Shown here piece by piece: positions 1 to 7,098 of a DNA stretch of 19,214 bases. The notes under the pieces are model-generated. The model had not been told where the DNA came from and made no database searches. It was given only the letters and a program-made list of their open reading frames with translations. Position 1 is the stretch's first letter, and each line of letters opens with the position of its first letter. Source of the DNA: Methanolinea sp. SDB (GTDB lineage Archaea; Halobacteriota; Methanomicrobia; Methanomicrobiales; Methanospirillaceae); NCBI GenBank assembly GCA_001412335.1, contig LKUF01000165.1, positions 1-19,214 on the forward strand, written 5' to 3'. A program made the translations under genes and the position numbers.

Positions 1-13
1 GAAAAAAAAATGA

Positions 14-1762
14 ATGTATGTTTCAAGATTTATCACTCTATTTTCAAAAAAGTTCATACGTAGGAAACATATGTTTGAAAGGAATGATTTACTTAGAGAG
101 AAGAAAATGTTCACTGATGAAGAATTAATAGAAATGTTGAAATATGACAAAAATGTCTCGCAATTATATCATAATACTTTAATTGCTTTAAATGGCGGAC
201 CATCCCAAATTACCGAAATCCAAAATAAAATGAGCCAACTATTTTGGAATAATCCAAATGAGCAAAAAAGGATATCCGGAAGAGCACTTCGATATCAGTT
301 GGATAATTTAATAGCAAGAGGAATTGTTTATAGGAAATTTTTTGTACGAAAGAATCCGTTTTATGAATTAACATCTAGATATTTAATGAATTTACATAAA
401 GTCTATCAATTAGAGACCGGAAAGCAAATTAATCCCTATTGTAGGGCAGTATTAAACCATGTGCATGAGCTCGACGATTTAGAATGTGATCCTAATCAAA
501 ATGAGATGGATATATCGTCTAAAAGCAATAAAAATGATGCTGAAAAAGATATTGACATAAAAAGAAGGATTGAATCAAATAGATTTAAACACCCTGATTT
601 TAAGGAATATTCAAATCGTAGCAAAAAAGGCAAAGAACTGATAAAAATCATTAAAGATCATAATATTTTTACTAAACTGGCTTATTTTAAAAATAAAGAA
701 TTATATTTAAGCTCTCTAAATGAGTCAGAGAGGTTATTAGAGGAAGATCTGATAGGGGATTGGAATGATTTTGTAAAAAATGGTCCTGATGAGGAAAAAG
801 ATGTTAGAGCTCTTTTATGGGATTCTGATTTATTCCACATACTCGATATGTATAAGCAATCGCAGAAAAAATATAATTGTGCAAAAAAATTGGCATCAGA
901 ACAAAAATTGAATTTCTATGCTATCCTTGCAGATTCCCAAATTTCTGAAGGACACATTTTGTTACACCTTAATAGATTGGACGAAGCGAAAAAGGAATTT
1001 AAAACTACTCTAAATAATAAAACAATATCCCCAATTTTAAAAGCAAGAACCCTTTTTCGATTAGGTGAAATTGAAGTGTATCAATGGGATCTTGACGACG
1101 CTATTAAACATTTCAATCAAACCATTGAAATCTGTAATGAATTAGATGAATCCGTTATCAATAAAAAAATTCAGCATATTATTGCCGATACTCTTCGTAA
1201 AAAAGGAACGGCATTGAGATTAAAACAAGATTATGATTTTTGTAAACATTGTTATGAAGAGGCTGAATCGATTTACGATGAATGGAACCTACGAGGCAAG
1301 GTATGGTTATTGCATGGATGGGCAGAATATCAGCGTGCGATAGGTGATTATGGTGGTGCTATTAACAAGTATAAGGAAGCTTTGGATGCATCAAAAAAAA
1401 TCCTGAACATCAATCGTGTAGCACATGCCCGGATTGGGCTCTGTGAAACATATCGTCTAATGAAATCTAAAATTGGTAATTTGGATGCAGATACTGAAAA
1501 AAAGGTTCAAATTAATTATAAAAATGCACAAAAAATTTATGTACGCATTGAATCATATTGGGGTTTTTCTCAAGTTATAATTTCAAAATCGCTTTATGAA
1601 TTAAATAACATTTCATCACCTCAAAGGGAGAGATATGACTCTTTATTTGACGCTCAAGAATTATGCACGGAGCTTGGATTGAAAGGTGAAATAGATTTAA
1701 TTAACCGAATCATTGAATCAAAATGTCAAACGGACGAATTAAATCCATTATCATTGTTCTAA
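14..1762 (+). CDS. Winged-helix plus TPR-repeat protein, possible regulator
   Basis: Long AT-rich ORF of 582 residues. Residues about 50-135 look like a winged-helix DNA-binding domain: helices around 'GGPSQITEIQNKMSQLF' and 'RALRYQLDNLIARGIVYRK', then a wing-like segment ending 'YELTSRYLMNLHKVYQ'. A charged low-complexity linker follows (about 150-215). Residues about 290-500 form at least four TPR-like helical hairpins, for example 'GHILLHLNRLDEAKKEF', 'GEIEVYQWDLDDAIKHF', 'GTALRLKQDYDFCKHCYEE' and 'AEYQRAIGDYGGAINKYKEAL'. TPRs bind protein partners, so a regulator or scaffold is inferred; the target is unknown. The start is uncertain: ATG at 14 has almost no visible upstream sequence, ATG at 71 has an AGGA five bases before it (563 residues), and ATG at 107 is also possible. 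Its base composition is far more AT-rich than the replication module downstream, suggesting separate origin. The ORF ends with TAA and a T-rich stretch follows. Confidence 0.75.
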   Translation: MYVSRFITLFSKKFIRRKHMFERNDLLREKKMFTDEELIEMLKYDKNVSQLYHNTLIALNGGPSQITEIQNKMSQLFWNNPNEQKRISGRALRYQLDNLIARGIVYRKFFVRKNPFYELTSRYLMNLHKVYQLETGKQINPYCRAVLNHVHELDDLECDPNQNEMDISSKSNKNDAEKDIDIKRRIESNRFKHPDFKEYSNRSKKGKELIKIIKDHNIFTKLAYFKNKELYLSSLNESERLLEEDLIGDWNDFVKNGPDEEKDVRALLWDSDLFHILDMYKQSQKKYNCAKKLASEQKLNFYAILADSQISEGHILLHLNRLDEAKKEFKTTLNNKTISPILKARTLFRLGEIEVYQWDLDDAIKHFNQTIEICNELDESVINKKIQHIIADTLRKKGTALRLKQDYDFCKHCYEEAESIYDEWNLRGKVWLLHGWAEYQRAIGDYGGAINKYKEALDASKKILNINRVAHARIGLCETYRLMKSKIGNLDADTEKKVQINYKNAQKIYVRIESYWGFSQVIISKSLYELNNISSPQRERYDSLFDAQELCTELGLKGEIDLINRIIESKCQTDELNPLSLF

Positions 1763-1794
1763 GTGGAAACAATCATAATCCTTTAATTGATGAG

Positions 1795-1810
1795 TTCTTT
1801 TCTTTTTTTT
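1795..1810 (+). terminator. T-rich terminator after the TPR gene
   Basis: A T-rich run with only one C and no evident strong hairpin lies 33 bases after the TAA of the winged-helix/TPR gene. Oligo-T tracts are sufficient for archaeal termination. The base composition switches from AT-rich to GC-rich about 50 bases further on. Confidence 0.45.
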
Positions 1811-1869
1811 GTTGATTAAAGGCATTTGAAATTAATCATCTCCCCTTCTTTCACCGAGCAAGGTTCCCG

Positions 1870-1928
1870 TTTATCTATTCTATTCCCGCAATTCTGTGAC
1901 GTGCAGGCCATCACAATTCGACCTGCAC
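1870..1928 (+). promoter_or_regulatory. Candidate promoter and operator of the replication operon
   Basis: A TATA-like element (tttatctat, 1870-1878) is followed about 23 bases later by a perfect 7-bp inverted repeat: gtgcagg at 1901-1907 and cctgcac at 1922-1928, with a 14-base spacer. An archaeal transcript would start near 1900, so the repeat would overlap the start site and lie just before the ribosome binding site (caggag) of the first small ORF at 1942. That position suits an autoregulatory operator or a short 5' hairpin. The role is inferred only from position and symmetry. Confidence 0.35.
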
Positions 1929-1941
1929 AGGAGAAACGAAC

Positions 1942-2076
1942 ATGCGAGAAATAACTCAGGAAGTCCTCGACCACATCCCTGACCCCATCGCCAAACTTGT
2001 CTGGGAGAAGTGGATCGCAGAGGGTACAGCCAGATTAATACCGTCAGGAAACGAGGTGCAGGGATGCAGAGCATAA
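1942..2076 (+). CDS. Small hypothetical protein, first ORF of the replication operon
   Basis: A 44-residue ORF that starts MREITQEVLDHIPDPIAK and contains 'LVWEKWIAEGTARLI'. It has a good ribosome binding site (aggag, about seven bases before the ATG). It is the first translatable frame after the candidate promoter and inverted repeat, and it overlaps the next small ORF by 13 bases. I recognise no family. The amphipathic N-terminal half could be a small helical regulator, but this is only a composition-based guess. An alternative is that it is the N-terminal part of a longer gene broken by a frameshift, because the +1 frame downstream (to 2197) also reads plausibly as protein. Confidence 0.5.
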   Translation: MREITQEVLDHIPDPIAKLVWEKWIAEGTARLIPSGNEVQGCRA

Positions 2077-2198
2077 TAAGTGGCAGCCCCCCGCAAGAAT
2101 CGTGCGCCAACAAGAATCCGGAAGGGACCGCCACATACTCTTCTGCACGAATCATATTAAGACCCGCGGACCGGGATTCCGGCGAGGTGAACTGGTGA
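2064..2198 (+). CDS. Doubtful small ORF in a stretch of uncertain frame
   Basis: A 44-residue ORF from ATG 2064 (purine-rich gaggtgcaggg just upstream) to the TGA at 2196-2198, which overlaps the ATG of the next gene as TGATG. The layout suits translational coupling. However, the protein is polar, low in hydrophobic residues and not recognised. A different frame over the same DNA (GTG at 2102, fused in frame to the next gene) gives 'GRDRHILFCTNHIKTRG', which looks more like a folded, Cys/His-containing segment. Either this ORF or the alternative frame may be the real coding sequence. Confidence 0.25.
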   Translation: MQSIISGSPPQESCANKNPEGTATYSSARIILRPADRDSGEVNW

Positions 2199-2377
2199 TG
2201 ACACTCAGTGAATTCACCACCTCCCCGGTCCCGCTCTACCTCATCCCTCAGGCCCTTTCAACAGAGATCCACCGGTTAGGCGATACCATTGTTGAGGTCC
2301 GTCTCCGGAGAACAAGTGGCCACAATTACATCCTGAACATTCACCACGAAGACCAGGAGGAATCCCATGGTGAATGA
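2198..2377 (+). CDS. Small hypothetical protein of the replication operon
   Basis: A 59-residue ORF starting MTLSEFTTSPVPLYLIPQAL. The ATG at 2198 is preceded by gaggtgaa at a good distance, and its 3' end overlaps the next gene by 11 bases, so it fits a tightly packed operon. It contains alternating hydrophobic/charged stretches ('TIVEVRLRR', 'NYILNIHHED') that suggest a small beta-rich fold and ends in an acidic, His-containing tail. I recognise no family. An in-frame GTG at 2102 would extend it to 91 residues and cannot be excluded. Confidence 0.55.
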   Translation: MTLSEFTTSPVPLYLIPQALSTEIHRLGDTIVEVRLRRTSGHNYILNIHHEDQEESHGE

Positions 2378-2717
2378 ACCCGGAATCCTCTCGCTTGGAG
2401 AGGGGGAGGTCCTCCACCTCGAGGTGGAGGGAGAACACTACCAGTTGCCCCCGGATGATGTCCGGAACCTGCTCTTCACCGGCCGGGCCGCCCCGCTGGT
2501 AAAGATTCAACGCCTTGGCAGCGACGAAGCAAAACAGCGGGTGACCATCGAAGGACATTGCACCATGAACCGGGCCGGGAAGGCAATCATCTTCTTCACC
2601 GTGATGGGCCACTTCATCATCCCCCTGGTCAGCTTCCGGAGGGTGGCCCGGGGCGATGCGGTCTCCGCCCCCCTCTTCCCGCTCTTCCCTGGCGAGCCGG
2701 GTGCGGATGATGAGTGA
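2367..2717 (+). CDS. Hypothetical protein upstream of and overlapping the primase
   Basis: A 116-residue ORF with a strong aggagg ribosome binding site before its ATG. Residues 8-60 are rich in beta-type alternation ('GEGEVLHLEVEGEHYQL', 'PLVKIQRL'). Near the middle, 'AIIFFTVMGHFIIPLVSF' is hydrophobic and could be a buried core or one membrane-associated segment. The stop TGA overlaps the start of the primase-helicase, so translation of the two is probably coupled and their products are likely made together. No family is recognised. A small accessory replication or copy-control protein is a reasonable inference from position only. Confidence 0.7.
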   Translation: MVNEPGILSLGEGEVLHLEVEGEHYQLPPDDVRNLLFTGRAAPLVKIQRLGSDEAKQRVTIEGHCTMNRAGKAIIFFTVMGHFIIPLVSFRRVARGDAVSAPLFPLFPGEPGADDE

Positions 2718-5700
2718 GGAGATCGACCAGGCCCTCTCACCGCTCTTCCCGGACCAGGGTATCGCCGAGCTCCGGGCCCTTGCCGACAATGCTGTTCACT
2801 CCGGTTACTTCGATAAGCCCGAGGCCCTGGCGTCCCATGCCCTCTCCCTGGACACTCTTCCAGAGGTGCAGGGGATCTACATCACCTTGAACCCGGTCAA
2901 CCCGGCCCTCCTCGCCAGGAGGGCCAACCGGGTGAAGCTCAGGCTTGGTAGGAAAGACGCGACCACCAGCGATGCAGATATCCTCTGCCGGCGGTGGTTC
3001 CCGGTGGACCTGGACCCGGTCCGGCCGAGTGGGGTCTCCTCCACCGAAGAGGAACACAAGGCCGCGATAGACCGCGCGGAGCGAGTAGCGGCATGGCTTT
3101 CCGACATGGGATTCCCTGAGCCGGTCCGGGCAGACTCAGGGAACGGGGCTCACCTGCTCTACCATGTGGACCTCCCAAACGACGAAGCAGCCAGCGAGCT
3201 CGTGAAGAAATGCCTGGCCACCCTGGACGCCCTCTTCTCGGATGGGACTGTCACCGTCGATTCGGCGAACTTCAACCCGGCACGTATCTGGAAACTCTAC
3301 GGGACCACGACCCGCAAGGGAGACCACACCCTCGAACGGCCACATCGCAAGTCGCGGCTGCTGGCCGTTCCGGATCCCGTTGAGCCCGTTCGCCGCGAGC
3401 TGCTGGAACAACTTGCCCGTGCCCTCCCCAGGGAATCTCCCTCAGGAGGCACATCATCCTCCCGGACCGCGAAAGGGTTCGACCTCCGGGCCTGGCTCTC
3501 ATCGCACGGCCTGGCGGTCCGGACCGAGCGGCCCTGGCAGGGCGGGACCCTCTTCGTCCTGGAGGAGTGCCCTTTCTCGGGATCGCACAAGGATGGCGCC
3601 TTCGCGATTCAGTTCCCGAACGGGGCGATCTTCGCCGGGTGCCACCACCAGACCTGCGGGGGCGGGGCCCAGCGCTGGCCTGACCTGCGCCGGCAGTACG
3701 AGCGGTCATCGTCGTCCGCCCGGTCCGGGCCGGCCCCTGTCGGTCCGCCTGCTGCGCTGGGTTGTTTCTCCGGTTCCGACCCTGCCGCCCTGGAGACCTA
3801 TCCCGGGCTGGAGGAGGCCGCCGAGGTCCTCCGCACCGGCGACCCGCTCCGGACCATGCTGGACACCGGGGGTCTGGACCACGTCGGCGACCGGACCGTG
3901 GCCGAGTGCCTCCTCCTCTCCCTCGCCTCCCGTTCGGTGATCAATACCAACGGACTGCACGTCTCCGTCACCGGGGAGAGCGGGAAGGGAAAGAGCCACG
4001 TCTTCTCCACCATCCTCCGTCAGGTCCCGGAACGGTTCCGACTCCGGGGCGCGATGAGCAACAAGGCCCTCTTCTATCACGACTCGCTGCAGCCGGGCAC
4101 CGTGATCATCCTGGACGACACCACGCTCTCGGACGAGATGCAGGAGATCCTGAAGGGGGTGACCACCTCGTTTCGCGAGCCGTTCATCTACCGCACCGTG
4201 AGCCGGGACCGGAAGGGGCAGGTCTGCACCATACCGGAGCGGTGCGTGTGGTGGGTGGCGAAGGTCGAGGGCTCGGGCGACGACCAGGTCTTCAACCGCA
4301 TGCTCACCTGCTGGATCGACGACTCCCCAGAGCAGGACGACCTCGTGCTGGCACGGGTCCTCCTCCGGGATCAGGACGTCCCGGCCTACGGGGATGAGGA
4401 GCGGCCCGAGGTCCTGGTCTGCCAGGCGATGTGGGAGGTGCTCGGCCGGCAGCGGTTCTACGTGGTGGTCCCGTTCTCCTCCCGGATCCGGTTCCAGGCC
4501 CGGGACAACCGGCGGAACCCGGAGATGCTCCTGGACCTGATCAAGGCGAACACGCTCTTCCGGTTCATGCAGCGGGAGACCCGGGATGTGAGCGGGGTCG
4601 CCTGCATCGTTGCCACCCGGGAGGACTTCCGGGAGGCGGCCCGGCTCTACGGCCTGCTCCACGGGTCGGCCGGCGGCCAGACCAGCAAGCTCACCCGGCG
4701 GGAGGCGGACCTGCTGGACCTGATCAGCAAGGAGCGGTGGCCGGAGTTCACCATCCCCATGCTCCAGCGGGCGACGGGCTGGAGCAACGGGAGCATCCAC
4801 AAGCTGATCCACGGGTATACGAGCAGGGGGATGTCCTACTCCGGGCTCCTCGAGAAGTGCCCGGCGATCGCGTTCACCGACCGGACGGTGGTGTCCGAGG
4901 AGGAGAGCGGGCTCTCGATGCGGCGGAGGACCAACGCCTACACCTTCGACCAGGAGCTCTACAAGCACTGGATCACCGGCGGCGGGGTGTGGATCGAAGA
5001 GATGGGTCCGGTCGAGGGCGGTGACCCCTGCAATCCTCCGGCACCCTTCCCCGGGCCTTCCGCAGAAGTTGCAGGAGAAGATAATGCGCAGGCGAAGACG
5101 ACTGGTGAATCTCTCTCTAGTACACACAGTACGTGTGTGAGTACATGTGTGTCCTACAGTAGAGAGGAAGACACATACCGGGACGGAGCGGCGGGTGCAT
5201 GCACTCCTGCACCTGTGAGTGAGGTGAGCAGTGCAGAGGGGCAGGAAGAAATATCCCTGGAAAGTAACCAAAATACCAAATTGGGAGAGGATATTAGCGG
5301 GAATCGATCCCGGTCCTCGTTGAAGGGAGCGGAAGGAGAGAGAAGGAGCATCAATCCCCGGGACTACAAGGTCCTGGATATACCCGAGCGGACCCCCTGC
5401 TGGGTGTGCGGGCGAAAGGACAGCCGGTACATTGAGAAGTTCACTCCGGAGCGGAAGAGCAGGCCAAAGGACCAGCAGGGAGCCTGGAGGATCTGCAAGC
5501 CATGTTACCAGGCGGCTGTGGACCGGGAACGGTCCTCGGCCCCTCCCTTACCGGGTGTGATTGACACTTCGAAGATGGAAAGGGTGAATGTCTCAATCGG
5601 GCGATGCTCTGTCTGCGATATTGAACCGGCTGTATGGAAAGATACAGAGAGCATGGTGAGGTTGTGTGAGGGGTGTTATGCATGGATGGTGAGGGAGTGG

Positions 5701-5724
5701 AATAGGGATAAGGAGATCAATTGA
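2710..5724 (+). CDS. Primase-helicase replication protein (archaeo-eukaryotic primase plus P-loop ATPase)
   Basis: Replication protein of about 1004 residues. The N-terminal domain shows the three archaeo-eukaryotic primase motifs: hhDhD at D100/D102 ('VDLDP'), the s-x-H motif at H148 ('SGNGAHL') and a third acidic residue at D184 ('TVDSANFNP'). A probable zinc patch follows (C287, C311, H312/H313, C316). The helicase-like ATPase has a Walker A at 422-429 (GESGKGKS) and a Walker B at 465-470 (VIILDD). A low-complexity Ser/Thr/Glu linker (about 780-890) leads to two CxxC...CxxC units, C897/C900 with C929/C932 and C966/C969 with C986/C989. Such primase-ATPase fusions prime and unwind DNA for plasmids and viruses, so this gene marks a mobile replicon. 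Start: ATG at 2710 or the adjacent ATG at 2707, overlapping the upstream stop. The longer in-frame start at 2656 lies inside the upstream gene and is unlikely. Codon use is strongly GC-rich except in the linker. Confidence 0.85.
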   Translation: MSEEIDQALSPLFPDQGIAELRALADNAVHSGYFDKPEALASHALSLDTLPEVQGIYITLNPVNPALLARRANRVKLRLGRKDATTSDADILCRRWFPVDLDPVRPSGVSSTEEEHKAAIDRAERVAAWLSDMGFPEPVRADSGNGAHLLYHVDLPNDEAASELVKKCLATLDALFSDGTVTVDSANFNPARIWKLYGTTTRKGDHTLERPHRKSRLLAVPDPVEPVRRELLEQLARALPRESPSGGTSSSRTAKGFDLRAWLSSHGLAVRTERPWQGGTLFVLEECPFSGSHKDGAFAIQFPNGAIFAGCHHQTCGGGAQRWPDLRRQYERSSSSARSGPAPVGPPAALGCFSGSDPAALETYPGLEEAAEVLRTGDPLRTMLDTGGLDHVGDRTVAECLLLSLASRSVINTNGLHVSVTGESGKGKSHVFSTILRQVPERFRLRGAMSNKALFYHDSLQPGTVIILDDTTLSDEMQEILKGVTTSFREPFIYRTVSRDRKGQVCTIPERCVWWVAKVEGSGDDQVFNRMLTCWIDDSPEQDDLVLARVLLRDQDVPAYGDEERPEVLVCQAMWEVLGRQRFYVVVPFSSRIRFQARDNRRNPEMLLDLIKANTLFRFMQRETRDVSGVACIVATREDFREAARLYGLLHGSAGGQTSKLTRREADLLDLISKERWPEFTIPMLQRATGWSNGSIHKLIHGYTSRGMSYSGLLEKCPAIAFTDRTVVSEEESGLSMRRRTNAYTFDQELYKHWITGGGVWIEEMGPVEGGDPCNPPAPFPGPSAEVAGEDNAQAKTTGESLSSTHSTCVSTCVSYSREEDTYRDGAAGACTPAPVSEVSSAEGQEEISLESNQNTKLGEDISGNRSRSSLKGAEGERRSINPRDYKVLDIPERTPCWVCGRKDSRYIEKFTPERKSRPKDQQGAWRICKPCYQAAVDRERSSAPPLPGVIDTSKMERVNVSIGRCSVCDIEPAVWKDTESMVRLCEGCYAWMVREWNRDKEIN
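5119..5153 (+). repeat. Short alternating GT/AC repeats inside the primase linker
   Basis: A cluster of agtac, acacac and gtgtgt units with inverted symmetry (acacac, loop agtac, gtgtgt), then a near-repeat of gtgtgtgagtac. In frame it encodes a duplicated 'STCVSTCV'. It lies in the poorly conserved linker between the ATPase and the zinc knuckles, where slippage would be tolerated. Confidence 0.4.
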
Positions 5725-5815
5725 CCACTTGCTGCTTGAAATCATCTCAATGCGACTAAACGAAATATTATTATGAAAATTCAAACTAATTTTTTTCCCA
5801 TTTCGATGAGGAACG

Positions 5816-5823
5816 TTTTATCA
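5816..5823 (+). promoter_or_regulatory. Candidate TATA box of the lipoprotein gene
   Basis: An AT-rich tttta-type box centred about 27 bases before the ATG at 5847 would place the transcript start at or just before the start codon. No clear ribosome binding site precedes that ATG, which fits a leaderless transcript. A run of seven T at 5790-5796 upstream may end transcription of the primase operon. The 122-base gap holds nothing else that I can identify. Confidence 0.35.
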
Positions 5824-5846
5824 ACTGATAGATAACCCACTAATAC

Positions 5847-6470
5847 ATGGATATTCTCAAATTATTTGGCCTTGGAGCATTCATTTTTGTTTTTGGAATT
5901 TTTGTATCAGGTTGTACTTCCAATCAAGAGATCGTTAAGAATCCAATAGGGAACGGTTCTCAATCTTTCACCAAATCTCCCTTAACTCCAGACGGGCCAA
6001 CCGTTTTACCCACCGCCATTAACACTCTTGGCATCCATGGAATAGAGGGGACTTGGTATATTGTGAGAAATAATACTCTTACTAGCGAATATTTTATATT
6101 TAAACCAGATGGTTCAGTGGCTTATACTGAAGATATCGTCTGTCTTTCCCCAAAAGATATCCAAAAGTTACTTGATGATGAAATTCCTCAAGACGCAAAT
6201 TTCCACAACAATTGTTCTTTTCAAAATTGCCAAATTACAAGCCCATTAACGTGGGGGAAACTATCAAATAATATCTATTGGTATAGTTACTCCTTTTCCG
6301 GTGAGGCAGCATGTAAAAATAATTCTACGGTTATTCATCAATTTGAGGGTAAATCATACGTAGCAGATAAACGATATACACGATTGGAAGGAACTCGGAG
6401 GATACTACTCACATACAATGAGACGACTGGTGCGTTAGTGGGAGAAGGACTCGTTCTTATTCAAAAGTGA
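5847..6470 (+). CDS. Secreted lipoprotein of unknown function
   Basis: A 207-residue protein with a classical lipoprotein signal: a short N-terminus, hydrophobic stretch 'LGAFIFVFGIFV' and lipobox 'VSGC' with Cys at residue 23. The mature protein would be anchored outside the cytoplasmic membrane. A Ser/Thr/Pro-rich linker (about 30-65) is followed by a compact domain from about residue 68 containing 'GTWYIVRN', 'EYFIFKPDGSVAYTED', two further Cys-containing segments and a C-terminal beta-like 'RRILLTYNETTGALVGEG'. The 'GTWY...F.PDG..' pattern resembles small lipocalin-like beta-barrel domains seen in many archaeal lipoproteins, but no ligand can be named. It is a single gene with its own promoter and hairpin terminator. 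It is AT-rich, unlike the adjacent primase operon. Confidence 0.8.
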   Translation: MDILKLFGLGAFIFVFGIFVSGCTSNQEIVKNPIGNGSQSFTKSPLTPDGPTVLPTAINTLGIHGIEGTWYIVRNNTLTSEYFIFKPDGSVAYTEDIVCLSPKDIQKLLDDEIPQDANFHNNCSFQNCQITSPLTWGKLSNNIYWYSYSFSGEAACKNNSTVIHQFEGKSYVADKRYTRLEGTRRILLTYNETTGALVGEGLVLIQK

Positions 6471-6480
6471 AGGTAATATT

Positions 6481-6544
6481 AGCTTTGTAGAATTCTCTAC
6501 AAAGCCCTATTTTCCTTTTTTTTTATATAATTTGGTAGAGGTGG
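6481..6544. repeat. Hairpin/tail repeat, copy 1
   Basis: About 64 bases closely matching 7673-7740, with a few substitutions and small indels. On the minus strand it encodes PPLPNYIKKKENRAL then TAG, matching the C-terminal PPLPNYIKKREKRAL of the HEAT-like protein encoded across copy 2. A TAA stop immediately precedes the PPLP codons here, so only this tail remains. It may be the relic of a second HEAT-tail gene. Confidence 0.75.
6482..6525 (+). terminator. Hairpin plus T-tract terminator of the lipoprotein gene
   Basis: A perfect 10-bp stem (gctttgtaga at 6482-6491, tctacaaagc at 6496-6505) with a 4-base loop, followed by a pyrimidine run containing nine consecutive T. It lies 11 bases after the TGA of the lipoprotein gene, so it reads as a plus-strand terminator. 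It is also part of a duplicated unit with a second copy at 7673-7740. Confidence 0.7.
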
Positions 6545-6554
6545 TTATAACCAC
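6541..6554. repeat. Perfect 14-bp palindrome
   Basis: gtggttataaccac is its own reverse complement. It sits at the edge of repeat copy 1, between two convergent genes, and is followed by an A-run (T-run on the minus strand, about 6561-6568) that could terminate the minus-strand membrane protein gene. A small operator is also possible. Confidence 0.45.
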
Positions 6555-6591
6555 TTAATTAAAAAAAAGGATGAATCAGAATTTTATTTAT

Positions 6592-6936
6592 TTATGCTTC
6601 GAAATACCATTCCTTAGTATTTTTCTGAATAAGGCACCAGACCGCAACAATAGATAGGAATATTATAGTAAGGCCAAACACATAATTCCCAAAACAAATT
6701 CCTATTATTGCTCCAATAATTACGAAAATAATAGCGTATTTCCAGATTGGTACATGGAAAAAACAAAATAATCCAACGAACATTTCGCAAATGCCGACTA
6801 CCCTCGTTAGAGTCTCAATACCTGGTTTTAAATTTACACGATAAAGCGCTTCAGTTACTAAAAAGATTAATATTCCACATACAATTAAGGAGGTACAAAT
6901 AAAATATACGCCCAATGGTCTTTTTAAATCTGACAT
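6592..6936 (-). CDS. Small membrane protein with four predicted helices
   Basis: 114 residues, mostly hydrophobic, with about four membrane-spanning stretches: 'GVYFICTSLIVCGILIFLV', 'VVGICEMFVGLFCFFHV', 'YAIIFVIIGAIIGICF' and 'VFGLTIIFLSIVAVWCLI'. There is a short charged N-terminus (MSDLKRP) and a short charged C-terminal tail (QKNTKEWYFEA). No catalytic motif or family is recognised, so only an integral membrane location can be given. It is transcribed alone on the minus strand, convergent with the upstream lipoprotein gene. A TATA-like box on the minus strand near 6962-6970 lies about 30 bases before its ATG. Confidence 0.75.
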   Translation of the reverse strand: MSDLKRPLGVYFICTSLIVCGILIFLVTEALYRVNLKPGIETLTRVVGICEMFVGLFCFFHVPIWKYAIIFVIIGAIIGICFGNYVFGLTIIFLSIVAVWCLIQKNTKEWYFEA

Positions 6937-6961
6937 GATCCTATGTAAATCATGCGAAGAA

Positions 6962-6970
6962 ATTTATTAA
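6962..6970 (-). promoter_or_regulatory. Candidate TATA box of the small membrane protein gene
   Basis: The minus strand reads ttaataaat here, about 30 bases before the ATG at 6936. This is the spacing expected for a leaderless or very short-leader archaeal transcript. Confidence 0.4.
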
Positions 6971-7098
6971 AAATTTTTCTAAATGTTTGATTCTTTTTCA
7001 CAATTATCCCAAACCGTTACCAAACGATATTAAAATCTTGAACATTAATTTTCATTTTCATCGCTTTGTCGAATTCCCGAATAATGAGGAAGATATAG

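Noticed and set aside
3706..5271. 521-codon minus-strand ORF
   Set aside because: It lies wholly antisense to the primase-helicase gene, whose motifs are clear. Its Pro/Gly/His/Arg-rich translation is the usual shadow of GC-rich coding DNA.
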